This document shows positions 35,954 through 43,900 of a stretch of 64,000 bases of DNA, one piece after another. Each line of letters begins with the position of its first letter. Position 1 is the stretch's first letter. The DNA comes from Clostridiales bacterium (GTDB lineage Bacteria; Bacillota; Clostridia; Monoglobales; Monoglobaceae). A model generated the notes under the pieces. That model had not been told where the DNA came from. It saw only the letters and a list, made by a program, of their open reading frames with translations, and ran no database searches. The stretch is from assembly GCA_016303265.1 (NCBI GenBank), contig JAEDLZ010000001.1:14125-78124 (forward strand), in the 5' to 3' direction. The position numbers and the translations under genes are program-made.

Positions 35954-35988
35954 ACCAATGGTTGATATCTTCCCATTCAACCATTGGT
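35954..35988. promoter_or_regulatory. Inverted repeat upstream of XRE regulator, possible operator
   Basis: ACCAATGGTTG (35954-35964) and CAACCATTGGT (35978-35988) are exact reverse complements, 54 bases upstream of the regulator start. It could be an autoregulatory operator or a stem-loop. A short 18-codon frame (35908-35964) runs into it and is not supported as a gene. Confidence 0.5.
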
Positions 35989-36041
35989 GTGTGTATTTTG
36001 TTTTCATAATTACCTATACTGAAATCGAAAGGAGGCACCTT

Positions 36042-36653
36042 ATGGACCAAATAAAAATTGGAAAATTTATTGCTGAGTGCAGAAAAAAATCAAACTTAAC
36101 ACAAATGCAGTTGGCAGAAAAACTGAACATCACCGATAGAGCAGTTTCAAAATGGGAAACAGGAAAAGCGATGCCAGATTCTTCAATAATGCTTGAATTG
36201 TGTGATATTCTCAAAATCAGTGTCAATGATTTATTATGTGGGAAGGTAGTTACAGTGGATAATTACAACAAAGAATTAGAAAACAACTTGATTGAAATGA
36301 TAAAGCAGAGGGAAGAGGCAGATAAAAGATTACTGTCTTTGGAAATATTTGTCGGTTATACGGTATCGGTAATCTTTTTTGTTCTGATATTCGTTGCCTC
36401 TTTTGTACAAATGGCAGTTTGGCTGAGAATTTCTCTTATCTTACTCGGTTTTGTTTTGTTTTTTACAGGTTGTTTCTATGCGGTGCGGATTGAGCAAGTG
36501 GCAGGATATTATGAATGTAAAGAATGCGGACACAGATATGTCCCAACATACAAGGCAGTTAATTTAGCCCCTCATATGGGCAGAACAAGATATATGAGAT
36601 GCCCACAGTGCAACAAAAAGTTGTGGCAGAAGAAAGTGTTAAGTAAGGAATAA
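36042..36653 (+). CDS. XRE-family regulator with membrane helices and zinc ribbon
   Basis: A 203-residue protein with three parts: an N-terminal Cro/CI-type helix-turn-helix (LTQMQLAEKLNITDRAVSKW, then ETGKAMPDSSIMLELCDIL), two transmembrane helices (about residues 105-150, VGYTVSVIFFVLIFVASFV and RISLILLGFVLFFTGCFYAV), and a C-terminal zinc ribbon (CKECGH .. CPQCNKK). A common Firmicute architecture for membrane-anchored regulators whose signal is unknown. AAGGAGG precedes ATG 36042. A terminator follows at 36687-36711. Confidence 0.92.
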   Translation: MDQIKIGKFIAECRKKSNLTQMQLAEKLNITDRAVSKWETGKAMPDSSIMLELCDILKISVNDLLCGKVVTVDNYNKELENNLIEMIKQREEADKRLLSLEIFVGYTVSVIFFVLIFVASFVQMAVWLRISLILLGFVLFFTGCFYAVRIEQVAGYYECKECGHRYVPTYKAVNLAPHMGRTRYMRCPQCNKKLWQKKVLSKE

Positions 36654-36686
36654 ACAAATCCCGGTTTATAAAACAAAATACTTCAA

Positions 36687-36711
36687 GGCGGACATTCGTG
36701 TTCGTCTTTTT
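36687..36711 (+). terminator. Terminator of the XRE regulator gene
   Basis: GGCGGACA (36687-36694), TTCG tetraloop, TGTTCGTC (36699-36706), then TTTTT. Confidence 0.8.
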
Positions 36712-36739
36712 CTGTGCCCGATTTTAGTATGTGGCGGCA

Positions 36740-36856
36740 ATGAACGGCATAACAGAACTTGCAAAGCTACTCAAAGAGCGTGAAAACGGTGAATTACTTA
36801 CCGAGGGGCAATCCCTCATTTTTGTAAACCTCAAAGTGAGGGATTGCCCCGTTTAA
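36740..36856 (+). pseudogene. 38-codon remnant resembling the N-terminus of a phage DUF2577-type protein, merging into a stem-loop
   Basis: ATG 36740 opens MNGITELAKLLKERENGELL, which resembles the start of small phage baseplate-associated proteins. The frame then runs through a perfect 14-bp stem (GGGGCAATCCCTCA 36805-36818 with TGAGGGATTGCCCC 36837-36850) and stops. No clear ribosome binding site. The rest of 36654-37007 holds nothing else I can support. Confidence 0.35.
36805..36850. repeat. 14-bp perfect inverted repeat (stem-loop)
   Basis: GGGGCAATCCCTCA and TGAGGGATTGCCCC, loop of 18 bases. Followed by GTTTAATG, so weak as a terminator. Confidence 0.6.
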
Positions 36857-37007
36857 TGCGCTTTTATGCACCTTTTCTGTCAAATTCAGTAAAAGTTTCC
36901 GGCTAACATTTAATGCGCAGCCACTTGCTGCTTAAAAATCGTTTTGCCGCAACCCCTTTATAAACAAAATAATTTTCAAATATCCGAAGGCGTATTAGGC
37001 GCAGCGA

Positions 37008-38327
37008 TTATACGGAATGTGATAGAGGCTGAGAAACTTTTGCCTCCTGCTCGGATAGCTTTTTCAAAGCGTCGAAACGGGAAAATCCGCTCTCTGAGCG
37101 AAAAGAGCCGGGCAGGACGGTGGCAGGCTCTTTTCCCTGCGCACCGGGTGGAATAATTCCCTTAGCCTTTGCGAATTTAAGGGCGGCGTCATATTCGCTT
37201 ATGTATTTTCCGCCGCATTTGATTTTTTTGATTCGCTCATTCACGATGATATTCTTCGGGCAAACAAACATTGAGAGCTCATAATTCGTCATTATCTTAT
37301 CAAGACGCAGGGTGTTGTCGTCAAAAGCGATTGCGTGATTTTTTTCAAGCTCCGCCAGAGTATCGAAGATTTCGCAGTCCCTGCCAACATCGGCAAAGGG
37401 CGATTCCTCAAGCAGCTCGCTGACGGAAACAACCTTGTAGCCGTTTTTATAAAGCAGGTCAAGCTGGGCTTCAAGAGCATAGGCAACAGGAGTGCGCTTT
37501 GCCATATTATAGCCATCCTTCTGAAAGATAATTTGTCCGCAGAAGAAGTCCGGGTCAGCGTCAAGCTTCTTTTTTATAAGCTGAATCATTGCGTCAACTT
37601 CGCTTTTCTGAGCCGCCTCAGAATCATTAAGCGAGGACGGAAGCCAGCCTCCGCCGTCATAGGACGCCGCCATATAACCGTAGTTCATAAGCGCATAAGC
37701 GTCGTAGCTTGTGAGTCCGCGCCCGATTTTGTCTACATAGTGAGGAGGACGGGAAAGGGTCATTTCGTAACCGAAATTATCTTTGATATACGAATGAAGC
37801 TTTGCCAAATCCTCTGTGACCTCGTCTATTGTGTTAAAATGCTCCCTCGCCCCGTAAACAAAGGGCTTTTTGCCGAAAATAATATGGCGGTAGCCGTGAT
37901 TTGAAAGCTCGTGCCCTTCATCAAGCATACGCTGTATAAGGAACGGCGCATGGACAGCGCCGCCGCAGTTGTCACGGTTTATGTCGGGGTAATGGTCAAA
38001 TTTCACGCCGCCCCAGGAAGGACTGCCTGCGCTCCCTGCCTTATCGGGATAGTTTTCCGAGGTATCACCGATAATATCAAAGGTAACATGAGCGCCATAT
38101 TTAAGGCAGGCGTCCAGCAAAACTTCAGTCATGGCTTTGCCGCCGAACCCGTCCGGCGCCGCCGGCAGGTTCATGGGCCCGTCATCAAAAGTCATGGCGC
38201 ATATGCGATTGTCGGTTTTTATGCGTTCGTAGCGGCGGACATAGGAGACGCGGTGCTCCTTTTCGCCGATTCCTGCCGCCTTCATAACCTTTTTTACCTT
38301 TTTCCCCGCTTTGACAATAATTGACAT
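37008..38327 (-). CDS. Polysaccharide deacetylase (NodB homology domain)
   Basis: A 439-residue protein with a NodB catalytic domain: MTFDDGPM (metal-binding Asp pair), a metal-binding HxxxH as SNHGYRH, then LSRPPHYVDKIG. There is no signal peptide; the N-terminus is basic and helical (KAGKKVKKVMKAAG). The C-terminal part (about 330-439) has no domain I recognise. It would remove acetyl groups from a cell-wall or surface polysaccharide. ATG 38327 is placed by GGAGG nine bases upstream. Confidence 0.88.
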   Translation of the reverse strand: MSIIVKAGKKVKKVMKAAGIGEKEHRVSYVRRYERIKTDNRICAMTFDDGPMNLPAAPDGFGGKAMTEVLLDACLKYGAHVTFDIIGDTSENYPDKAGSAGSPSWGGVKFDHYPDINRDNCGGAVHAPFLIQRMLDEGHELSNHGYRHIIFGKKPFVYGAREHFNTIDEVTEDLAKLHSYIKDNFGYEMTLSRPPHYVDKIGRGLTSYDAYALMNYGYMAASYDGGGWLPSSLNDSEAAQKSEVDAMIQLIKKKLDADPDFFCGQIIFQKDGYNMAKRTPVAYALEAQLDLLYKNGYKVVSVSELLEESPFADVGRDCEIFDTLAELEKNHAIAFDDNTLRLDKIMTNYELSMFVCPKNIIVNERIKKIKCGGKYISEYDAALKFAKAKGIIPPGAQGKEPATVLPGSFRSESGFSRFDALKKLSEQEAKVSQPLSHSV

Positions 38328-38561
38328 AATTTTTCCTCCGTAAACCATAAAGATTTGGTATCGTTTTTTCTTTTGTATAAAAATTGGTATAGCTGTGCAA
38401 CAGAAAATCTCCTCCGCCTTAAGGCGGATGGAAAATCTTTAAATTCAGCGGAAAAATATACCGCCAAGTTAAGGAAAGCGCTCTGCCCGCCAATAGCAAA
38501 CGGTGAATCGATGCCGCCCCTTTGCCGTCCAAATAATGGCAAAGCTATGCCCTTATTGGAA

Positions 38562-39320
38562 TCAGAGCTTTTTAAAGTTCTTTTTCTCGTGCCGCAAAAT
38601 GTCGTAAAGCAGGCATTTTGCCGCAAAAAGTGAAAATTTTAAATATCTTTTAAAGGGCGCGCTTGTTTTTCGCAGCTTGATAAACTGACTTTTTGCGGTG
38701 TTTATCCGTTTTGAAGTGCCATAGGTGAACAAGCTGTTTCCCTTTTTGCCAAGAGCATTGCGTATGTTTTCGCAGGTGGGGGCGGTGACCTCGATTTCAA
38801 CAAAAGAGCCGCCGATTTCACAAGGAATATGAGCGTCGCTCCCTGCAAAGGTCGGCTTGTCATAAGCCGCTGCGGCGGAGGCAGCAAAGGCGTTTGCGTC
38901 TTTAACGAATTGGGCGGCACGGGAGTTAAAAACTTCAATACCGTCCAAATCAGAGGCGATTTTTCTCAGCCTGCCGTCAATATCCGTTTTTTTATATCGG
39001 TGATTTTCGTAAGGGTGGGCCAGAACTGCCAGCCCGTTTGCGTCCTTTATTCTTTTGACCGCTTCGGCAAAATTACGAGTGGGCGCAACGGGTTTTTCGA
39101 TACAGATTCCCAAGAGATGGCCAAATTCCGTGGAAATCTCGATGCCGGGGAGAAAATATATTCCGTCAATTTTTTGTGCGCCGTCATAGGGAATATCATG
39201 GTCGCAGACAATGACCCCGTCAATGCCGCATCTTAGGCCGGCGGCGGCAATTTCCGCCGCAGTCTGGCGGCTGTCCGTACTTTTTTCACTGTGTATATGG
39301 GTGTCAATTTTCAGCTTCAT
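38562..39320 (-). CDS. PHP domain metal-dependent phosphoesterase
   Basis: A 252-residue PHP-family protein with the metal-binding motifs in order: DTHIHSEKS (HxH), VCDHDIPYDG, VLAHPYENH and SDAHIP. Related to the YciV/RNase AM-like and TrpH-type phosphoesterases. The C-terminal 40 residues are basic. It lies 23 bases downstream of the ATP-grasp gene on the same strand, and both are ahead of the deacetylase. Substrate unknown. Confidence 0.88.
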   Translation of the reverse strand: MKLKIDTHIHSEKSTDSRQTAAEIAAAGLRCGIDGVIVCDHDIPYDGAQKIDGIYFLPGIEISTEFGHLLGICIEKPVAPTRNFAEAVKRIKDANGLAVLAHPYENHRYKKTDIDGRLRKIASDLDGIEVFNSRAAQFVKDANAFAASAAAAYDKPTFAGSDAHIPCEIGGSFVEIEVTAPTCENIRNALGKKGNSLFTYGTSKRINTAKSQFIKLRKTSAPFKRYLKFSLFAAKCLLYDILRHEKKNFKKL

Positions 39321-39343
39321 ATTGTAAACTTCCTGATTAAGAA

Positions 39344-40501
39344 TTACTTTTTAAGAATTTTTAACTTAAGATAATTGCGAAAAGGCTTCGGGTCGGATTT
39401 AGAACGGATTCCGTCAACGGCGCGCCCGAATATAATATCTCCAAGCCCGCATATCCCCTCCGAGAACCGCTTGTGCCGAATCAAATCGGCGACTGCCGCA
39501 AGGTCGCTGAGAATAAAGTTCATCCTAACGCCTGCCTTATAGTTTGAAAGAGAATGAGTCGGAGGAGTGCCGTTTGCGGAGAGAACATAATCCTCGGCAA
39601 AGCTTGAGCCTGCCGCATAGGTAAGCGGAAAGCTGCCCCATATGCGGGGGTTGATTTCCAGAATATACGCATTTTCCGCATGAATATTTCCGTCCGGAGC
39701 GGCTTTAACCTTGTATTCAACCATTGCCATACCGCAAAAGTGCATAGCCGCAAGGAGCTTTTCGGATTTACGGATAAGGATTTCGTCAAAAAAACTTTCA
39801 CAGCAGGCGCTGGGACCGCCGCTTGCGGGGTATTCGCGGATGCGCCTGTGACAGATTGCGGACACTGCCCTGCCGTCAATCATAAGAAGAGAAACCCCCA
39901 CGCCGAAACCCGAAATTTTCTCTTGAACAACGGGGCTGCCGCCGTAAACTTCCATTTTTTTATATGCACGGGCATATTCGCGCGGATTATTTGCGATAAT
40001 ATACCGCTCGGACGCAGTCAGCCCGAACTTCTCGCCGCATTTAGGCTTAACAATAATGGGAAATGCATTTTCTCCGGGATTTTCACCGTCTTTATAGATA
40101 TGGGGCACATTTATGCCAAGCTTTTCTGCAAGGGCGGCAACGCGGCTCTTGTCGTTGGCAAACTCCAAAGCCTCCGGACAGGGACAGACAAAGCGGCATA
40201 TTTTTGCGAAACGGCCGCTTCTTTTCGATAAATAAGCAAGAGTTTTTGCACCCACGGGGAAAAGGGCCGGCATGTCATATTCCTTTATAAGCTTTTCAAG
40301 AGCCGCCATATAGGCTTCCTCATCCTCGACGCTTAGGTCAAACAAGACTGTACGATGGACGCAGCAAGAGGAAAAGGACGGAATATTTGCGCCCGACTCG
40401 CCCTTTGTCTGGGTCAGAACGATGTCATAGCCGCAGGCGGAAAGACTGCGGACTGCGGCAAGGGACGCCCTGTATTTTGCATCGGTTATAATCACAACCA
40501 T
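39344..40501 (-). CDS. ATP-grasp enzyme (carboxylate-amine ligase-like)
   Basis: A 385-residue ATP-grasp protein: an N-terminal Rossmann-like domain (MVVIITDAKYRASLAAVRSL), the ATP-binding block FPIIVKPKCGEKFG and the metal-site segment AYILEINPRIWGSFPLTYAA. The INPRIWGS motif is typical of ATP-grasp proteins in surface glycan and peptide-modification clusters. The start at ATG 40501 has AAGGT close upstream; a longer opening to 40537 has no ribosome binding site. It lies in one transcript with the PHP gene. Substrate unknown. Confidence 0.88.
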   Translation of the reverse strand: MVVIITDAKYRASLAAVRSLSACGYDIVLTQTKGESGANIPSFSSCCVHRTVLFDLSVEDEEAYMAALEKLIKEYDMPALFPVGAKTLAYLSKRSGRFAKICRFVCPCPEALEFANDKSRVAALAEKLGINVPHIYKDGENPGENAFPIIVKPKCGEKFGLTASERYIIANNPREYARAYKKMEVYGGSPVVQEKISGFGVGVSLLMIDGRAVSAICHRRIREYPASGGPSACCESFFDEILIRKSEKLLAAMHFCGMAMVEYKVKAAPDGNIHAENAYILEINPRIWGSFPLTYAAGSSFAEDYVLSANGTPPTHSLSNYKAGVRMNFILSDLAAVADLIRHKRFSEGICGLGDIIFGRAVDGIRSKSDPKPFRNYLKLKILKK

Positions 40502-40642
40502 AAGATACCTTCTCTCTGTAATGATATAATTATACAAATTTTACCCGTTTTTGTCAAGATATTCCATTATACCTTGACTTTACGGAGGTTTTTGTGTTTT
40601 AAAGGTGAAGGAATATTTAAGCTATGATGTAAAACGGACTTA

Positions 40643-40671
40643 TTGACAGGGTTAAATCAATATGTTATCAT
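40643..40671 (+). promoter_or_regulatory. Sigma-A promoter for dut
   Basis: Perfect TTGACA (40643-40648), 17-bp spacer, TATCAT (40666-40671), about 30 bases before the dut start. Confidence 0.8.
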
Positions 40672-40699
40672 AAGGTAAAAAGGACAGAGGTGGCAGAAA

Positions 40700-41143
40700 A
40701 TGAAATTAAGGGTGAACATAAAAAAGCTTAAGAACGGGGCGGCAATGCCGTCTTATGGGAGTGAATATGCCGCAGGGGCAGACCTTTACGCCTGTCTTGA
40801 CAGTAATGTTTCAATAAAACCGGGGGAGACTGTTTTGATTCCTACAGGAATTGCCATGGAACTCCCCCTTGAAACGGTAGGACTTATTTATGCCCGAAGC
40901 GGACTTGCAAGCAAAAAGGGTCTTGCCCCTGCCAACAAGGTCGGAGTAATTGACTGCGATTATAGGGGAGAGGTAATGGTTGCTTTGCATAATCACGGCG
41001 CCGCAGAGCAAACGGTTTCACACGGTGAGCGCATCGCGCAAATGGTGATTGCTCCTTATTACACCGCCGTATTTGAGGAGGCGGACGAGCTTTCCGATAC
41101 GGTCAGAGGTTCGGGCGGATTTGGCTCAACGGGAATGAAATAG
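40700..41143 (+). CDS. dut: dUTP diphosphatase
   Basis: A 147-residue trimeric-type dUTPase of normal length. All five motifs are visible: AGADLYA, ARSGLASKKG, GVIDCDYRGE, ERIAQMVI and GSGGFGSTG. It converts dUTP to dUMP and keeps uracil out of DNA. It has its own promoter and GAGG ribosome binding site. Although phages often carry dut, this copy is on the opposite strand from the particle genes and reads as a host gene. Confidence 0.97.
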   Translation: MKLRVNIKKLKNGAAMPSYGSEYAAGADLYACLDSNVSIKPGETVLIPTGIAMELPLETVGLIYARSGLASKKGLAPANKVGVIDCDYRGEVMVALHNHGAAEQTVSHGERIAQMVIAPYYTAVFEEADELSDTVRGSGGFGSTGMK

Positions 41144-41298
41144 CAAGGACTGCGGAAAACAAATAAAGTTGTTTTTGCTTATTTTTCGCCGGCAAGCCGT
41201 CTATTGTATTATAAGGGCTTTTTTGTATCGGCACTTCGGAATATGATTTGCCGACGGAAAAAATGTGGAAAAAATACAGCCAAATGGAGTTGTTTTAT

Positions 41299-41721
41299 TT
41301 GAAAGATAATGTATTGGTAAGCGGCTGTCTGCTTGGAATAAAGTGCCGTTATGACGGGAAAAGTAAGGCGTGTTCAAAGGTTATGGCGCTTAAAGAGCGG
41401 TATAATCTTATTCCCGTGTGCCCCGAGGTGCTGGGCGGGCTTAAAATTCCGCATCCGCCGTCAGAGCAAAGGGATGACCGTGTGTATTCGGAAAACGGAG
41501 AGGATTTGACGGAGTATTTTGTAAAAGGCGCTGAAAAGGTACTTGAAATTGCAAGAGAAAATAATTGCGGTTTTGCAATACTGAAGGAGAAAAGTCCCTC
41601 CTGCGCAACAGGGAGGATTTATGACGGAACCTTTAGCGGTACTCTTAAGGACGGCTACGGGATAACGGCAAAGCTTCTTTTGGAAAACGGAATAAAGGTT
41701 ATAGGCGAAAGCGAGATTTAA
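41299..41721 (+). CDS. DUF523 domain protein
   Basis: A 140-residue DUF523 protein: VLVSGCLLGIKCRYDGKSKA, VCPEVLGGLKIPHPPSE, ILKEKSPSCA and YDGTFSGTLKDGYGITA are the family blocks. The conserved Cys residues (GCLLG, VCPE, PSC) suggest metal or cluster binding. I place the start at TTG 41299, since GGAG lies about ten bases upstream and the family begins here; ATG codons farther upstream would add unrelated residues. Function unknown. Confidence 0.88.
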   Translation: MKDNVLVSGCLLGIKCRYDGKSKACSKVMALKERYNLIPVCPEVLGGLKIPHPPSEQRDDRVYSENGEDLTEYFVKGAEKVLEIARENNCGFAILKEKSPSCATGRIYDGTFSGTLKDGYGITAKLLLENGIKVIGESEI

Positions 41722-41735
41722 AAAATATAATGTAA

Positions 41736-41767
41736 AAGCTCTCAGTGACATATCCGGCTGAGAGCTT
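41736..41767 (-). terminator. Terminator downstream of the phage-like module
   Basis: AAGCTCTCAG (41736-41745) pairs exactly with CTGAGAGCTT (41758-41767). On the minus strand it is followed by TTTTAC. It may serve both the particle module and DUF523. Confidence 0.7.
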
Positions 41768-41849
41768 AAGACTGTTTACAGACCGAAAGGGCAGGCGAAG
41801 ACTGTTTTAGGGAGTTTTAAATATATGTAATGATAAATTTTGTCTGCAT

Positions 41850-42446
41850 TTAATCTTTAATCCTATTCACCAGTTTATAATATCCCCAGTAAAGGGATGA
41901 GCCTTCCTTTTTAGCCTTGTCAAGCTCCGATATAAACCGGTCGTATTCGCTTATTGTAAAATAGCTGTGATTAAGCTCCCAGGTTATCTCGTCCGCGTTT
42001 TTCAGTTCGTGAACATATCCGGGAAAGCCCGACACCGCAACCTCTTTTCCCGAAGTGCTGTTCCATCGCGCCTTAACGCTTCTTACATCAATGTGAGTGA
42101 AGTTTGAGTAAAGCCCGATTCCGCCGCTGTTTTGCAGCAGATACTCCGCGTACTGCGCAACTTCAAGAGGGGTCACGGAGCTGATAATTATGTCCGCCGC
42201 ATTGCCCACAGTATGCTGACTGCTTGCCGCCCCTCCCACCGCTTTATTGTATGCCGCCGTGCGATACCCGGAGGTTACGGTTACGGGCTTATTAAAGTGA
42301 TTGCGTATTTTCTGCAAAAGCTCCGGCAAATCCGAATTTATAATTACCTTGTCGCTTCCGTCCTTGCAGGCGAATTCCGATACCGTAAAATTTTCCGAAA
42401 GTTTTAAAGAGCCGCTTCCCGATACTGAATATGTTTTCACAGCCAT
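41850..42446 (-). CDS. M15-family peptidase (endolysin of the particle module)
   Basis: A 198-residue peptidase of the M15_3 group. The motif SGYRTAAYNKAVGGAASSQH, followed by TVGNAADI, gives the first His and Asp zinc ligands, and FTHIDVR the second His. The N-terminal LSENFTVSEFACKDGS is typical of these D-Ala-D-Ala-type endolysins. The last 40 residues (YFTISEYDRFISELDKAKKE) may be a cell-wall or particle-binding segment. It is the last gene of the module, directly after the holin candidate (the holin stop touches this start). Confidence 0.9.
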   Translation of the reverse strand: MAVKTYSVSGSGSLKLSENFTVSEFACKDGSDKVIINSDLPELLQKIRNHFNKPVTVTSGYRTAAYNKAVGGAASSQHTVGNAADIIISSVTPLEVAQYAEYLLQNSGGIGLYSNFTHIDVRSVKARWNSTSGKEVAVSGFPGYVHELKNADEITWELNHSYFTISEYDRFISELDKAKKEGSSLYWGYYKLVNRIKD

Positions 42447-42638
42447 CTAATTCCCCTCCTTATCGTTTGATTTTTTTGTAAAAAAGTATGTCATTACCAT
42501 GGTAACCACATTTGAAAAAAGGTTAAAAATTTTATCGTTGACGCTCTTTCCCGAAAGAGTTACAATAATTAAGGTCAAAACCAAACCAATGGTTATAATG
42601 GACTTAACATCAATAAGTTTTGCAAGTCTGTTTTTCAT
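42447..42638 (-). CDS. Small membrane protein, putative holin
   Basis: A 63-residue protein with two predicted membrane segments (IITIGLVLTLIIVTLS and FSNVVTMVMTYFFT) and a charged C-terminus KKSNDKEGN. The MKxRLxxLxDVKSI start is common in small phage holins of Clostridia. Its position directly ahead of the endolysin supports a holin role. Two bases separate it from the papain-like peptidase gene. Confidence 0.75.
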   Translation of the reverse strand: MKNRLAKLIDVKSIITIGLVLTLIIVTLSGKSVNDKIFNLFSNVVTMVMTYFFTKKSNDKEGN

Positions 42639-42640
42639 TT

Positions 42641-43408
42641 TTACTCTTCTCCTTTCAAAATATTGTATATAATCTGTGCAATTTCTGCCCGTGTGAGAGC
42701 CTTATCGGGTGCGAATAAATCCTCGCTTATCCCGTTCATATATCCCTTTTCTGTACAGTAATTTATAGCATCTTTGCCCCAATGATTGTCGGGCACATCA
42801 ATAAATCTCTTTGTTCCTCTCTCTGCCATAATAAGTCTGTAAACCTCCTTGATTTTATCGTAATCTTTTATTTTAAGGGATTTAATCCCGTCGCTGTCAC
42901 GGTAAAGATAGCAGTCCCCGTCATAGCCGCAAAGAATAACGGCGTGCCCGTCAATTGAAGCATACAAGGGCAAATCGTATGTAAGAAGCGCCGCCTTCGC
43001 CTTTTCAAATACTTCCTCACGGCTTTTGCCGCTTATTTTCTCATAACCGTAAAACATAACCGCGTACTTTTTTGCGCTGTCTGTAAGAGCGGGATTCACC
43101 CTGACATAATCGTAAGCGTCCGCCGCCTTGTCAAGCTGCGGATATTCCTCATAAAGGCAAGAGCCCGCGGAGGAAACCCCCGAAACCGCCTCTTCTTCAA
43201 ACATACCCTTTCCCGTGCGGTTGCTTTCCCTGCGATACATTCCGTATATGTATGAGGTGGAAAATTTTAAATCCTCGCCGAAATACTTTCTCGCAAACAC
43301 ATTCATAATGCCGGCAAGAGCAAAGGCGGAGCATTGAGATTCTCCGTTTTCGTCCGTGTATTGATTATGCGGCGGCGGCAAAACCGATATTGTGTATTTA
43401 TCTTTCAT
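42641..43408 (-). CDS. Papain-like (C1) cysteine peptidase with one C-terminal SLH repeat
   Basis: A 255-residue protein. Catalytic Cys lies in GESQCSAFALAG, His in YASIDGHAVILCGYDGDC, and the acidic third residue in YRDSDG, as in C1-family peptidases. The C-terminus is a single S-layer homology repeat (FIDVPDNHWGKDAINYCTEK .. ALTRAEIAQIIYNIL). No signal peptide. ATG 43408 has seven consecutive G just upstream as ribosome binding site. An unusual gene in a phage lysis cassette; it may cut host surface protein or peptidoglycan peptide during particle release or entry. Confidence 0.82.
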   Translation of the reverse strand: MKDKYTISVLPPPHNQYTDENGESQCSAFALAGIMNVFARKYFGEDLKFSTSYIYGMYRRESNRTGKGMFEEEAVSGVSSAGSCLYEEYPQLDKAADAYDYVRVNPALTDSAKKYAVMFYGYEKISGKSREEVFEKAKAALLTYDLPLYASIDGHAVILCGYDGDCYLYRDSDGIKSLKIKDYDKIKEVYRLIMAERGTKRFIDVPDNHWGKDAINYCTEKGYMNGISEDLFAPDKALTRAEIAQIIYNILKGEE

Positions 43409-43421
43409 ATCATCCCCCCCT

Positions 43422-43694
43422 TTAAGCCTCATGAGCCTTTTGATTTAAATGCTTGTCCAGCTTGTCCTTAACCTTTGGAACATTGTGGTTTGCCCCCAGT
43501 TGAATAAGCCCGTCAAGGCAGGCGGAAAGCCCATAGCATATCAAAGCGTTTTCTTCTTCAATATCCGCTATCTTTTTGTCCTGACGGTTTTGTTTAAGAT
43601 ACCACCGATATGCGGCGAATATGGCGGAAAATATCGCAATAAGTGCCGCCAGAACTCCGCTTGCTGTGATAATCGTCTGAAAGTTGATGTACAT
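43422..43694 (-). CDS. Small single-TM protein, holin-like
   Basis: A 90-residue protein with one hydrophobic segment (TIITASGVLAALIAIFSAIF), then a coiled-coil-like charged part (KQNRQDKKIADIEEENALI) and a basic end. Layout is like BhlA/XhlA-type phage proteins that associate with the membrane for lysis. It lies 13 bases upstream of the peptidase gene. Confidence 0.7.
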   Translation of the reverse strand: MYINFQTIITASGVLAALIAIFSAIFAAYRWYLKQNRQDKKIADIEEENALICYGLSACLDGLIQLGANHNVPKVKDKLDKHLNQKAHEA

Positions 43695-43900
43695 TATTGA
43701 GCCTCCGTTTCCCCTGTCTGCTCCGTTTCCTCTATAGACTCATTTTTTGCTTTGATTTTCTCTTGCAGCTCCGCAAGGTCGTCCTCTGTCAGTACGCCCT
43801 TTTCGTAATATCCGTTGGCATTAAAAATAATCTGATAGTCAGCCATTTTCCCGACCGCATTTTTAAATCCTGTCATTAAAAATTCTCTGTAATTAAACAT
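43694..43900 (-). CDS. XkdX-like small phage protein
   Basis: A 68-residue protein. The central part (VGKMADYQIIFNANGYYEKG, then VLTEDDLAELQEKI) has the short helix-turn-helix-like form of XkdX proteins that follow tail-fibre genes in Firmicute prophages. The last 15 residues are Glu/Thr-rich. It touches genes on both sides (shared bases at 43694 and 43900). Confidence 0.6.
   Translation of the reverse strand: MFNYREFLMTGFKNAVGKMADYQIIFNANGYYEKGVLTEDDLAELQEKIKAKNESIEETEQTGETEAQ

Noticed and set aside
38355..38633. 92-codon + strand frame between the deacetylase and PHP genes
   Set aside because: It overlaps the PHP gene end, lacks a ribosome binding site and shows no conserved pattern; the 234-base gap looks empty.
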